A stretch of DNA of 64,000 nucleotides. Origin: Arthrobacter sp. SLBN-112 (lineage in GTDB: Bacteria > Actinomycetota > Actinomycetes > Actinomycetales > Micrococcaceae). Positions 18,269 through 26,758 of this stretch are shown here, in pieces. The notes beneath the pieces were generated by a model that did no database searches, had not been told where the DNA came from, and saw only the letters and a list, made by a program, of their open reading frames with translations. The position numbers and the translations under genes were made by a program. The stretch lies in assembly GCF_030944625.1 (NCBI RefSeq), contig NZ_JAUSXY010000001.1, positions 558,001 through 622,000 on the forward strand, in the 5' to 3' direction. Every line of letters starts with the position of its first letter. The first letter of the stretch is position 1.

Positions 18269-19300
18269 ATGTCGGTTCGTGTACAGGCATGGGGAATTAT
18301 CGCCGCAGTACTGGCGGATGCGGATCCCGCGGGGGCCGCCGTGCGGCAGCGGCTGAGCGACAGCCTCGATGAGAATCCCGGCGTGCCCGAACGGGCCCTG
18401 CTGGAATATCTCCTGGAGGCCCGGAGCAGCGACGCCAATACAGCGGAAACGATTGAATCGGTCAGGGAGAGGCGCCTGGCGCCGCCCGCACTGCCGCCGA
18501 AGCTGGCCGAGCAGCTGGACGCCATCCGCAGCGCGTCCCGGATCAGCGCCCTGCTGGAAAACCACATGCTGATGACCGCGTTCCAGCCCATTTATGGGCT
18601 GGAAGGCAAAACCGTGGTGGGCGCCGAGGCGCTCTCGCGTTTCGTCAGCGACGACGGCGCCACCGCTGAACTGTGGTTCGCCGAGGCGGAGGCAGTGGGC
18701 CTGGGCGCAAACCTTGAGTTCTCCGCCCTTGGCTCGGCCGCAGCGGCTGCCAGTAACCTGCCAGGTTCCCTCTACGTGTCGCTCAACATCTCCCCGACGT
18801 CCTGCATGGACCCCCGGCTGCCGGAGCTGTTCGAACACATCGAGCTCCCCATGGACCGGGTGGTGCTCGAACTGACGGAAGACATTCCGGAAGAGGAGTA
18901 CCTCCAGTTCATTTCGGCAATCAATCCGCTGCGGGAGAAGGGCCTCCGGATCGCCGTGGACGACACCCACACCGGAGCCGGCGCACTGAGCCGCATGATC
19001 CACCTTCGGCCCGACTTCCTCAAGGTGGGCCGCAACGTGATCGGCGACGTCGACAAGGACGGCGTCCAGCGCGCCCTGGCTGCCTGCCTGGTGGACTTCA
19101 CGGACCAGATCGGCATCACCCTGGTGGCCGAGGGCATTGAGACTGTGGGCGAACTCAAGGTCCTCACGGAACTGGGCATCAGCGCCGGACAGGGTTACCT
19201 GCTGGGCCGGCCCTCCGTGCGGCCCGAGGACTGGGCCAACTGGAACACACGCCTGGACGTGGACGGCCTGGAGCGCCACCTGGCCAGTCCCGGCGAGTAG
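18269..19300 (+). CDS. Stand-alone EAL domain protein
   Basis: A 343-residue cytoplasmic protein. The N-terminal 95 residues are helical and unrecognised. An EAL domain follows from about residue 103 (MLMTAFQPIYGL, GAEALSRF carrying the EAL core, LNISPTSC, VLELTEDI). The usual DDFGTGYSS is altered to VDDTHTGAGALS, though both Asp residues remain, and the terminal GQGYLLGRP is present. Phosphodiesterase activity on cyclic di-GMP is therefore plausible but not certain. It lies 172 bp after the GGDEF-EAL gene, with room for its own promoter. Confidence 0.85.
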   Translation: MSVRVQAWGIIAAVLADADPAGAAVRQRLSDSLDENPGVPERALLEYLLEARSSDANTAETIESVRERRLAPPALPPKLAEQLDAIRSASRISALLENHMLMTAFQPIYGLEGKTVVGAEALSRFVSDDGATAELWFAEAEAVGLGANLEFSALGSAAAAASNLPGSLYVSLNISPTSCMDPRLPELFEHIELPMDRVVLELTEDIPEEEYLQFISAINPLREKGLRIAVDDTHTGAGALSRMIHLRPDFLKVGRNVIGDVDKDGVQRALAACLVDFTDQIGITLVAEGIETVGELKVLTELGISAGQGYLLGRPSVRPEDWANWNTRLDVDGLERHLASPGE

Positions 19301-19312
19301 CCCGCGCGCAGC

Positions 19313-20125
19313 CTAGCTGCCCTGCGCCTGCGGCCACTGGCCGCGCGCAATCAGCACATCGCGCAGCAGGTCCGCCCGGTCCGTGACGATGCCGTCCACC
19401 CCCAACTGGAGGAGGCGGCGCATCTCAGTGGCCTCGTTGATGGTCCAGACATGCACCACCAGGCCAAGGTCGTGGGCGCGCCGGATGAAGCCCGCAGTTA
19501 CAACCGGGACCCGTCCATAGCGCACGGGAACCTGCAATGCCTGGACGTCGCGAAGTGCCCGGCGCATGATCCGGCGGAACACCCGCCGCGGAACGACCGG
19601 TCCCAGGAGCGTGAAGAGGGCATTCGAGGCCACGCCGGCCGAAGAGGCCACGGGCCGGCTGAGCAGCTTCAGCACAGCCCGTCGTCGCCGGTCTGAGAAA
19701 CTGGCGACCAGCACCCGGTGGTGCACCTGGTGCCGTTCGATCGCGGCGGCGGTGCTGTGGACCGAACTCCAGTCCTTGATATCGAGGTTCAGCCTGGCCT
19801 CAGGAAGCCGGGTGACCAATTCGTCGAACGTTGGGATGGGTTCACGGCCGTTGATCCGGGCCTTTGCCACCTCCGCCGCCGAAAGGTCCTGGACCCGGCC
19901 CCTGCCGTCGGTCACCCGGTCCAGGGTTTCATCGTGGAACAGCAGCAGCACGCCGTCTGCCGTGGTGTGCACGTCCGTTTCGAGGTACCGGAAGCCCAGT
20001 TCGACGCCGGCGCGGAACGCCGCCATGGAGTTTTCCAGTCCGTCCATTGAGAAGCCCCGGTGGGCCATGGCGATGGGAAGCTGCCGCCCGGCGTCGCCAG
20101 GGTGCTCGAAAAAGGGCAGGGTCAC
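19313..20125 (-). CDS. Glycerophosphodiester phosphodiesterase
   Basis: About 270 residues from GTG 20125 (VTLPFFEH); the frame is open upstream but the extension looks non-coding. Catalytic features are AMAHRGFSMDGLENSMAAF (His-Arg-Gly and the ExN motif), YLETDVHTTADG (Glu-x-Asp and the following His), FHDETLDRVTDG and a C-terminal HVWTINEATEMRRLL. It hydrolyses glycerophosphodiesters to glycerol-3-phosphate. No signal peptide is obvious, so it is probably cytosolic. It is followed 12 bp later, convergently, by the EAL gene end. Confidence 0.92.
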   Translation of the reverse strand: MTLPFFEHPGDAGRQLPIAMAHRGFSMDGLENSMAAFRAGVELGFRYLETDVHTTADGVLLLFHDETLDRVTDGRGRVQDLSAAEVAKARINGREPIPTFDELVTRLPEARLNLDIKDWSSVHSTAAAIERHQVHHRVLVASFSDRRRRAVLKLLSRPVASSAGVASNALFTLLGPVVPRRVFRRIMRRALRDVQALQVPVRYGRVPVVTAGFIRRAHDLGLVVHVWTINEATEMRRLLQLGVDGIVTDRADLLRDVLIARGQWPQAQGS

Positions 20126-20153
20126 ACTGCGAGCGTACCCGAGGCCCGCAGCG

Positions 20154-20417
20154 TTAGTCCTGGCAGCCGGTTTCGCCGCAGGGAAGGATGTCCACGCCGT
20201 CACCGCAGTGCAGCAGGATGCGTCCGCGGCCGCCGTCAAGGTGGACCCACACCGCAGTGTGGTCCGCGGTAATGGTGTCCACTACCCCGCTTGCCTGAAA
20301 GCCGGGAGAAAGCAGGACGCGGACCCTGTCGCCCTGGCGCAACTGCATCCAGTGCGGATCAGGCGTTGCCTTCCGCAGCGGCGCGTCTGCTGCGCGCTGT
20401 TTGACGCTTCGTGCCAT
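20154..20417 (-). CDS. Small conserved-looking hypothetical protein
   Basis: 87 residues, ATG 20417 after AGGGGGTT. A basic N-terminus leads into beta-strand-like repeats (DRVRVLLSPGFQASGVVDTI, TAVWVHLDGGRGRILLH), suggesting a small SH3- or KOW-like barrel. The C-terminus has two cysteines (PCGETGCQD). The function is unknown. It is upstream of the GDPD gene on the same strand with a 28-bp gap and may be co-transcribed with it. Confidence 0.65.
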   Translation of the reverse strand: MARSVKQRAADAPLRKATPDPHWMQLRQGDRVRVLLSPGFQASGVVDTITADHTAVWVHLDGGRGRILLHCGDGVDILPCGETGCQD

Positions 20418-20523
20418 CGGAACCCCCTGTGAGCCGGCCGGGGAGGGACCTGCCCTCCACCGTTGACGCTACCGGGGAAAGGTAAACGCCAGGTGAGCGC
20501 CAGCTGGAAGTACGGGGCGGAAC

Positions 20524-21342
20524 TCAGGAAAACTGTACCCCCCGGGCAGCGAGCCTGGCTTCCAGGACCTGGGCCACGCCGTCGTCGTCGAAATGCGGGG
20601 CCTGCTGGCCCGCCGCCTTGATCGCCTCGGGGTGGCCGCTGGCCATCGCGTAGCCGTGGCCTGCCCAGCGGAGCATTTCGATGTCGTTGGGCATGTCGCC
20701 GAAGGCCACTACGTCGGCGGCGTCGATGCCCAGTGCGGCAGCGTACTCGGCCAGGGTGACGGCCTTGTTGACGCCTGGGAGGGACAGTTCCAGCATGGCG
20801 ACGCCGGGCGAGGAGTGGGTGGCGGCGGCCAGGTGTCCGACGGCGGGCGCCACCTCCGCGAGGAAGTCGTCCGGCGTGCCTTCCCGGACAATGGCGAGGA
20901 ATTTGACCACGGCGTCGTCCCCGGTGAGCGTTTCGTGGAGCGGCGCAGGAGTGAAGTCGGCGAGGAGTTCGCTGGATTCGTTTTCGATGAAGCCGGGTTC
21001 GAGGTGGAACCCGGTGAGTGTTTCCGCCGCGAACAGCGCCGCGGGACGGAGTTCCTTGATGATGCGGCGGATTTCCAGGACGGTACCGATGGCCAGGGCA
21101 CGGGCGGACACCAGGCGGTCCGCTTCGAGATCCCAGACGACAGCGCCGTTGGAACAGATCACCCGTCCGGTGTGGCCAAGCTGCTCCTCAAGCGGGTGCA
21201 GCCAGCGCGGCGGGCGTCCGGTGACGAAGACCAGTTCGACGCCGGCATCCCGGCAGGCGTGGAAGGCGCGGATGGTGCGGGGGCTGATCTTTCCGTCGTG
21301 CCCAAGGATTGTTCCGTCAATATCGCTTGCAACCAACCGCAT
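20524..21342 (-). CDS. HAD-superfamily phosphatase, Cof/IIB type
   Basis: A 272-residue protein with all four HAD motifs: DIDGTILG at residue 7 (nucleophile Asp and acid Asp), VFVTGRPPRW (motif II), the Lys-containing NKAVTLAEYAAALGI region, and FGDMPNDIEML (motif IV, metal binding). The cap region between motifs II and III is of the Cof type. It probably removes phosphate from sugar phosphates or cofactors in the cytosol. It is transcribed alone. Confidence 0.92.
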   Translation of the reverse strand: MRLVASDIDGTILGHDGKISPRTIRAFHACRDAGVELVFVTGRPPRWLHPLEEQLGHTGRVICSNGAVVWDLEADRLVSARALAIGTVLEIRRIIKELRPAALFAAETLTGFHLEPGFIENESSELLADFTPAPLHETLTGDDAVVKFLAIVREGTPDDFLAEVAPAVGHLAAATHSSPGVAMLELSLPGVNKAVTLAEYAAALGIDAADVVAFGDMPNDIEMLRWAGHGYAMASGHPEAIKAAGQQAPHFDDDGVAQVLEARLAARGVQFS

Positions 21343-21759
21343 CCTGCAAGTCTACGTGGGCGGTTCGCGCGAACACGACGCTGGTCTCGTTCGCCGCTTG
21401 TCCGGTTCGGAAGCGAGTACCGGGTACGGAAGGTCATGGTCCGGTCCCGCCGAGTCAGGTATCCGGTACTCGTTCATTTGCTGCGGGTCTTTCGTAGGCT
21501 CCGGTCACAGGGCGCGGCGCTCCGTGCCCCGCGACAGGGCCAAATCAGAAAGGGACTTGAGCTCCGATGAACGCAAGAGCGCTAAGAGTGGCGGCCACAG
21601 CTTTGGACGTTGATACTACCTTCCCGACCTTGATCGAATCTTGCGGCCATTAGCCAAAGTTTTTCGTTCGGAGCGTCATATTCCCGTTCCGGGGGCGATT
21701 ACGTAGGTATGGACCCGACGTCCAGGAGCATTTTCACGGTTTTCACTTTGGAGGACTTC
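21343..21759. other. 417-bp intergenic region with no convincing gene
   Basis: This separates the divergent HAD gene and the secreted-protein gene at 21760. The only notable coding possibility is a 28-codon forward frame starting at ATG 21567 and ending in CGH-stop, without clear family or strong ribosome site. A promoter for 21760 should lie in the AT-richer stretch about 21650-21745, but I cannot fix its elements. Confidence 0.4.
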
Positions 21760-22308
21760 ATGTCGTTCTTTACCGCATTGGCGACCAGCAAAATCGCGGC
21801 CGGAATCCTGGCCGGAGGAACCATCGCCGTCGGAGGTACGGCTGCGGCAGCATACACCGGGACCCTTCCCGCGTCGCTGCAGCAAAGCAGCCATGAGCTG
21901 ATCGGCGCCCCGGCGCCGGCCGCCGGTCCCGCGGCGGAAGAGCAGAAGCCCGAGACAGCCACGCACGGGAAAACATCAAATCCCGCCGATCCGCCGGCAC
22001 CCCCGGCCGAGAGGCCATCAGCCGGCCCGGACGCGACCGGCCCGGCGGCTTTCGGACTTTGCACCGCGTTCAGCAGCGGCGGCTTGGATCCGGCCTCAAC
22101 CGCCTACCAGTCGCTGTCAGCCGCAGCGAACGGCAGTACCGGCATCGCCGCGTACTGTGCATCCGTTCCAGCGCCCGGCCAATCAGGCGAGCACCGGCAG
22201 GACGATCCGGGCGACCCAGGAACGTCGGCGAAACCGGGCAACGGAACGCCACCGGCCCAGGCCGGGAAGGGCTTGTCCCACAAGCCCGCCACGGCAGGGA
22301 AATCCTAA
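21760..22308 (+). CDS. Secreted or membrane-anchored Pro/Ala-rich protein
   Basis: 182 residues from ATG 21760, which follows TTGGAGGACTTC. The N-terminus is hydrophobic (KIAAGILAGGTIAVGGTAAAAYTG), a signal peptide or anchor. The rest is rich in Pro, Ala, Gly and Ser, with a small conserved-looking core (FGLCTAFSSGGLDPASTAYQSLSAAANG) and a second Cys in AAYCASV, perhaps a disulfide. It sits 32 bp before a sigma-factor gene, so it may be its target or signal protein (inference). Confidence 0.75.
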   Translation: MSFFTALATSKIAAGILAGGTIAVGGTAAAAYTGTLPASLQQSSHELIGAPAPAAGPAAEEQKPETATHGKTSNPADPPAPPAERPSAGPDATGPAAFGLCTAFSSGGLDPASTAYQSLSAAANGSTGIAAYCASVPAPGQSGEHRQDDPGDPGTSAKPGNGTPPAQAGKGLSHKPATAGKS

Positions 22309-22340
22309 ACCAGGGCTCGGCGGGATGTTCGGGGGCCGGG

Positions 22341-22892
22341 ATGGATCTGCTCACTGATGAGCTGCTGGCATCGGGTCATGACGATTTCGCGTCGTTGTTC
22401 ACCACCGTCTACCGGGCCTTCTCCCCGGCCGTGGCCGGCTATCTCCGGGCCGGCGGCGTGGAGGACCCGGAGGGCGTGACCCATGACGTGTTCCTGGCGT
22501 TGTTCCCGAAATTGAAGTCAGTCCATGGCGGAGTGAAAGGCCTGCGGGTGCTGATTTTCTCCATTGCTCACGCCCGCCTCGTTGATCACCACCGGCATCG
22601 CGGCAGAACAGCCGCTCCCGTGCAATACGACCCCGGCAGAGACACCCGTTTGAGCGCATCGGCCGAGGACATGGTCCTGGACTCCACCGCAGAAGCCCAC
22701 GCCATGGCGATGCTTGAGGGTCTGAGCGAGGATCACCGTGAAGTTCTCCGGCTGCGGATCATTGCCGAACTGTCGGTGACCGAAGCCGCGGTCATCATGC
22801 ACAAATCGCCAGGGGCCGTCACGCAACTCCAGCACAGGGCGCTGGGCAGCCTCCGAAAGCAGCTCAAGGTAAAGGAAGAGGCCCCGAGATGA
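22341..22892 (+). CDS. Sigma-70 family (ECF-like) RNA polymerase sigma factor
   Basis: 183 residues from ATG 22341 after GGGGG. Region 2 is recognisable in VYRAFSPAVAGYLRAGGVEDPEGVTHDVFLALF (core binding and -10 contact). Region 4 is the helix-turn-helix HREVLRLRIIAELSVTEAA to GAVTQLQHRALGSLRKQL. The stop overlaps the next ATG (ATGA), so the downstream membrane protein is translationally coupled and is the obvious anti-sigma candidate. Target promoters are unknown. Confidence 0.9.
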   Translation: MDLLTDELLASGHDDFASLFTTVYRAFSPAVAGYLRAGGVEDPEGVTHDVFLALFPKLKSVHGGVKGLRVLIFSIAHARLVDHHRHRGRTAAPVQYDPGRDTRLSASAEDMVLDSTAEAHAMAMLEGLSEDHREVLRLRIIAELSVTEAAVIMHKSPGAVTQLQHRALGSLRKQLKVKEEAPR

Positions 22893-23467
22893 CCGCCAGG
22901 CATGCCCTTCACGACGAGCAGATCATCAATCAACTGCTCCTGGAAACGGGCAGCGAAGAAGCAGAAGACCTCAAAGCGGCACTGCTTGAACTGCGCTGCT
23001 TCCGTCACGGGCCGGCCGTGCTTCCCTCCCCGGAGCTCGCCGCGTTGATGACCGCCGGGCCGCTCAGCCTGAAGGCTTACCAGCGACGCAAGCACCGCCG
23101 CACCGCCCTCACGGCACTGGCCATAGCGGCATCAATGGGCATTGGCACAGCAGCCGTGGCCGCAACCGACCCCCGCTTCCGCGAAAAAGCACAGCAGGCC
23201 ATCACCAGCGTGGTCGAAGTGGTCACACACGGCCAGTCCGTACTGCCCGCACCGGAACCGGCCCGCAGCCCCGGCTCCCCGCCGACCCCCGCCCACGTCC
23301 CCCACCTGCCGGCACCTGCACAGGGCACACCGGGAAACCCGGCGGCCCCCGGCGGACCACCGGCCAACCCGCCGGCCACGGGGGCCGGAAAAGAACAGGG
23401 ATCTCCCCCGCACCCGAACAACCCGAATCGCCCGGCAGCTCCGTCCGCGCCATCCGGCCGAGACTAA
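22889..23467 (+). CDS. Single-pass membrane protein, probable anti-sigma partner
   Basis: 192 residues overlapping the sigma gene by 4 nt. Residues 1-70 form a charged helical cytosolic part, residues about 72-92 are a transmembrane helix (TALTALAIAASMGIGTAAVAA), and the rest is a Pro/Gly/Ala-rich extracytoplasmic tail. No zinc-binding HxxxCxxC motif is seen, so it is not a classical ZAS anti-sigma factor. The role is inferred from coupling and topology alone. Confidence 0.75.
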   Translation: MTARHALHDEQIINQLLLETGSEEAEDLKAALLELRCFRHGPAVLPSPELAALMTAGPLSLKAYQRRKHRRTALTALAIAASMGIGTAAVAATDPRFREKAQQAITSVVEVVTHGQSVLPAPEPARSPGSPPTPAHVPHLPAPAQGTPGNPAAPGGPPANPPATGAGKEQGSPPHPNNPNRPAAPSAPSGRD

Positions 23468-23557
23468 ACCAAACACCCTGACAGTCGTCGCCGCTGGCCA
23501 CGGCTGATGAACCACACGTACATCCACTCCGACGTGGGGTAGAGAGGGAGTTCCGCC

Positions 23558-23740
23558 ATGGAAAGCCAGCCCGAATATGAATACAAGACTGTCCCGGTGG
23601 ACAGCCGCCCCCGGAAACAGATCAGGGAGCTGAAGAAACTGGCCAAAGAAGGCTGGGAGGTCATATCTGTCCGCCCCGGAACATTCTTCTCGGACCTCAG
23701 CAGCACCTCCGACGCACTGCTCAGACGCGCCCGCCGCTGA
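23558..23740 (+). CDS. Small DUF4177-like protein
   Basis: A 60-residue protein: YEYKTVPVDS, then KQIRELKKLAKEGWEVISV, which is the strand-helix-strand pattern of DUF4177 (helix ending in GWE-V), and a basic tail. GAGAGGGAG precedes ATG 23558. Function unknown. Confidence 0.7.
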   Translation: MESQPEYEYKTVPVDSRPRKQIRELKKLAKEGWEVISVRPGTFFSDLSSTSDALLRRARR

Positions 23741-23802
23741 AGGGGCAGAAGGAGCGCCGGCCATTCCCGGTGCTGAAGGCCGCCTGATGCTTGGGGTCCG
23801 TC

Positions 23803-23832
23803 CCCGCCGCCGGATTGCCGGCCGGCGGCGGG
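23803..23832. terminator. Perfect 11-bp hairpin between convergent genes
   Basis: CCCGCCGCCGG (23803-23813) and CCGGCGGCGGG (23822-23832) flank an 8-nt loop. The position between stops at 23740 (forward) and 23846 (reverse) suggests a shared terminator, though no T run follows. Confidence 0.55.
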
Positions 23833-23845
23833 AACCACCGGGTTG

Positions 23846-23992
23846 CTAGACGCGAGACCTGCCCCGCACAAAGTGGAAGATAAGGACTACCACGGCAACA
23901 ACCAAAAGGATGTGAATGAGCCCGCCGCCGATATTGGCGAGCAGTCCGAGAAGCCAGAGAACTGCGATGATAATAGCGATCCAAAGCAACAT
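23846..23992 (-). CDS. lmo0937-family small membrane protein
   Basis: 48 residues from ATG 23992 with AAGGAGA at ideal spacing. Two hydrophobic helices (LLWIAIIIAVLWLLGLLA and IHILLVVAVVVLIFHF) are separated by NIGGG and end in a basic RGRSR tail, the signature of this tiny membrane-protein family. Function unknown. It is often stress-associated in other bacteria. Confidence 0.85.
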   Translation of the reverse strand: MLLWIAIIIAVLWLLGLLANIGGGLIHILLVVAVVVLIFHFVRGRSRV

Positions 23993-24331
23993 GATTGTCT
24001 CCTTGATTGTTTTCGATGAGCTGCTGATTCTGCACCCGGCGCCCCATGGCAAGCAGGAATTACGTATCAACCTCTCCTTCCAAAATCCCCATGCTGGATA
24101 CATACCCATCAGTGCAGCCTGCAAATCAGGGCTGGCACCGCCGATGAAATCCATGGCGGCTGTGGGTACTTTGCTCCGGTGGATGAAGACCCCGCGCGAC
24201 GATTTTTGACGCTCCGCGACGCCGCATTGCGCGTTCGCGTCGCCGGGTGAACCACTGCGACACGAACGATTGTGGCCCCGCTGGGAGCTCCGTAACCTCG
24301 TCTCAGCATCCGCCCCAGCAAAGGAATCCCC
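23993..24331. other. 339-bp divergent intergenic region
   Basis: This lies between the lmo0937-like gene and the ABC binding-protein gene and must carry promoters for both. A GC-rich imperfect repeat (CGCGACGA to CGCGTCGC) is seen around 24198-24243 upstream of the forward gene. I recognise no riboswitch fold and no ORF. Confidence 0.4.
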
Positions 24332-25510
24332 ATGACCAACCCGCAGGACAAGAGTCCGCAAAACCCGCAGAACTCCACGCGCATCGTGGCTGGCCAGTCA
24401 GCCAGGCCCAAGCGTTCCCTGGGCCTCAAGATCGGTATCGCCGCCGCACTCCTGGCCCTCGTTGGCGGTGGCGCCGCCGTCGCCTCCGCTCTCAACAGTG
24501 GCACCCCGGCCGCAACCCTGGAGAGGGCCCCGTCCGGCAATCCGGCAGCCGAGCTGAAGCTGGGCTACTTCGGAAACGTTACGCACGCCCCGGCCCTGGT
24601 GGGCGTCAGCAAAGGCTTTATCGCCGACGAACTGGGCAGCACCAAGCTCAGCACCCAGGTCTTCAATGCCGGTCCGGCCGCCATCGAAGGCCTGAACGCA
24701 GGCGCCATCGATGCCACGTACATCGGCCCCAACCCGGCCATCAACTCGTTCGTCAAGAGCCAGGGCCAGTCGGTCAGCATCATCGCCGGAGCTGCCGCAG
24801 GCGGGGCGCAGCTTGTGGTCAAGCCCGGGATCAACTCCGCCGCAGACCTCAAGGGCAAGACCCTCGCGTCGCCCCAGTTGGGCGGCACCCAGGACGTCGC
24901 CCTCCGCGCCTGGCTCTCATCCCAGGGCTACAAAACCAACGTGGACGGCAGCGGCGACGTCGCCATCAACCCCACCGAGAACGCCCAGACGCTCAAGCTG
25001 TTCCAGGACGGAAAGCTTGACGGTGCGTGGCTGCCTGAGCCCTGGGCCTCCCGCCTGGTGCTGGACGCCGGCGCGAAGGTGCTGGTGGATGAAAAGGATC
25101 TGTGGGACGGCTCGCTCTCCGGCAAGCCGGGCGAGTTCCCCACCACCATCCTGATCGTCAACCAGAAATACGCGGCCGACCACCCGGACACCGTCAAGGC
25201 CCTGCTCAAGGGCCACGTGAGGTCGGTTGAATGGCTGAACAATGCCTCTGCCGGTGACAAGGCTGCGGTGATCAATGCCGCCCTGAAAGAAGCAGCGGGC
25301 GCCGAGCTGAAAGCGGACGTCATTGACCGGTCCCTGAAGAACATCGTGTTCACCGTGGACCCGCTGGCAGGGACCTACCAGAAGCTCCTTGCCGACGGCG
25401 TGACTGCCGGCACCACCAAGCAGGCCGACATCAACGGCATCTTCGACCTGCGGGCGCTCAACAGCGTGTCCGGCGGGAAGACCTCGGCGGCGGGGCTTGG
25501 CAAGGAGTAA
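24332..25510 (+). CDS. NitT/TauT/SsuA-type ABC substrate-binding protein, orphan
   Basis: 392 residues, ATG 24332 after AAAGGAA. The N-terminus has a cytosolic basic stretch and a transmembrane or signal segment (GLKIGIAAALLALVGGGAAVA), with no lipobox Cys. The mature part begins LKLGYFGNVTHAPALVGVSKG, the aliphatic-sulfonate-binding pattern, followed by YIGPNPAINSFVKS and PEPWASRLVLDAG. Homologues bind sulfonates, taurine, nitrate or pyrimidine precursors. No permease or ATPase gene is adjacent, which is unusual, so its transporter must be elsewhere or lost. Confidence 0.9.
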   Translation: MTNPQDKSPQNPQNSTRIVAGQSARPKRSLGLKIGIAAALLALVGGGAAVASALNSGTPAATLERAPSGNPAAELKLGYFGNVTHAPALVGVSKGFIADELGSTKLSTQVFNAGPAAIEGLNAGAIDATYIGPNPAINSFVKSQGQSVSIIAGAAAGGAQLVVKPGINSAADLKGKTLASPQLGGTQDVALRAWLSSQGYKTNVDGSGDVAINPTENAQTLKLFQDGKLDGAWLPEPWASRLVLDAGAKVLVDEKDLWDGSLSGKPGEFPTTILIVNQKYAADHPDTVKALLKGHVRSVEWLNNASAGDKAAVINAALKEAAGAELKADVIDRSLKNIVFTVDPLAGTYQKLLADGVTAGTTKQADINGIFDLRALNSVSGGKTSAAGLGKE

Positions 25511-25624
25511 CCCGCACCATCGATTGCTCCGCAGGTGTCATTTTGTGCCCCCGGAACGACAGCTGCGGAGCAACCGTTTTAAGCCAGGCGCCTCGACCAG
25601 ATCGTGAGTTGAGTATCGGCTTTG

Positions 25625-25634
25625 CAGATATCTG
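25625..25634. promoter_or_regulatory. Palindromic candidate operator upstream of the aromatic cluster
   Basis: CAGATATCTG is a perfect 10-bp palindrome, followed at once by a second GATATC (25634-25639), about 100 bp upstream of the dioxygenase start in the 221-bp gap. The LysR regulator in this window or an IclR-type protein could bind here. The site is inferred from symmetry and position only. Confidence 0.35.
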
Positions 25635-25731
25635 ATATCGAAAACCTCGTCTTCCCCGAATATATGAAGTGCCTCACAGTGGTTACAGGACCTGCACCAA
25701 ACCGCAGCCACTAACCAAGAAGGACTTCAAC

Positions 25732-26751
25732 GTGGAAACTCCCCTCTCCCATCTTGCCCACCTCGAGATCACCAGCCCGGACGTCGAAGCCTCGGCACGG
25801 TTCTACGAGGAAAAGTTCGGCATGCGCATCATCGACCGCGTGGACGGCAACGTCTACCTCCGCTGCTGGGGTGACTACTACCGCTACAGCCTGGTAGTCA
25901 CCGAAGGCCCGGAGGCATCCCTGGGCCGGATGTCCTGGCGCACCAACTCCCAGGCATCCCTGGAAGCCGCAGCCCAGCGCGTCGAAGCGACCGGCGTGCA
26001 GGGCGCCTGGACTGCCGGCGGCCACGGATACGGCAAGGCCTACGAATTCACCGGCCCGTACGGCCACCACATGCGCCTGTTCTACGACGTGGACAAGTTC
26101 GTGGCAGAGCCCGGCTTCGAATCCACCTACCCGGACCGGCCCGAGCGCCGCAGCAGCCACGCCGCCGCACCTCGCTTCCTGGACCACGTCACGGTCGCGT
26201 CCTCCGACGTGCGTGGCTTCGCCAAGTGGTACAACGATGCCCTGGGCTTCCGCGTCATGGCCTTCGTGGACTTGGACGAAGCACCCATCACCGTTTTCTC
26301 CGTCCTCACCACCAACGAGAAGTCCCACGACCTCGGCGTAGTCCTGGACACCTCCAGCCGCCCCGGCCGCGTCAACCACATCGCCTTCTGGGTGGACACC
26401 ACCGAAGACCTGCTCCGCACCGCGGACGTGATGATGGAAAACGGCACCCCCATGGAGTACGGCCCCTCCATCCACGGCGTAGGCGAGCAAAACTTCCTCT
26501 ACTTCCGCGAACCGTCCGGCCTGCGCGTCGAGCTGAACTCAGGCGGCTACCGTAACTACGTCCCGGACTGGGAAGCCAACACCTGGAGGCCGTCAGAGGG
26601 CTCCAACAACTTCTACAAGAACGGCGCCATGCCGCACTCCATGACCGAGTCGTTCCCGCCGGCAGAAGGCTTCACCGCCACCGAGGAAGGCGCGTCGCCG
26701 GAGATGAAGGAAGCGCTCCTGAACCCGTACGCCAAGCAGGGCCGGGGCTAA
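25732..26751 (+). CDS. Type I extradiol ring-cleavage dioxygenase (VOC fold)
   Basis: 339 residues from GTG 25732 with AAGGA upstream. There are two vicinal-oxygen-chelate modules. The N-terminal module starts HLAHLEITSPDVEASARFY. The C-terminal module holds the metal site, with His152 (LDHVTVAS), His216 (VNHIAFWV) and Glu267 (LRVELNSG). Such enzymes cleave catechols beside the two hydroxyls using Fe(II) and O2 in the cytosol. It opens a tightly packed catabolic operon whose other genes supply hydroxylation and post-cleavage steps. The exact catechol is not determined. Confidence 0.92.
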   Translation: METPLSHLAHLEITSPDVEASARFYEEKFGMRIIDRVDGNVYLRCWGDYYRYSLVVTEGPEASLGRMSWRTNSQASLEAAAQRVEATGVQGAWTAGGHGYGKAYEFTGPYGHHMRLFYDVDKFVAEPGFESTYPDRPERRSSHAAAPRFLDHVTVASSDVRGFAKWYNDALGFRVMAFVDLDEAPITVFSVLTTNEKSHDLGVVLDTSSRPGRVNHIAFWVDTTEDLLRTADVMMENGTPMEYGPSIHGVGEQNFLYFREPSGLRVELNSGGYRNYVPDWEANTWRPSEGSNNFYKNGAMPHSMTESFPPAEGFTATEEGASPEMKEALLNPYAKQGRG

Positions 26752-26758
26752 GCGCACC

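Noticed and set aside
23993..24331. A riboswitch upstream of the orphan binding protein
   Set aside because: The GC-rich repeat is short and imperfect, and I could not match it to a known riboswitch core.
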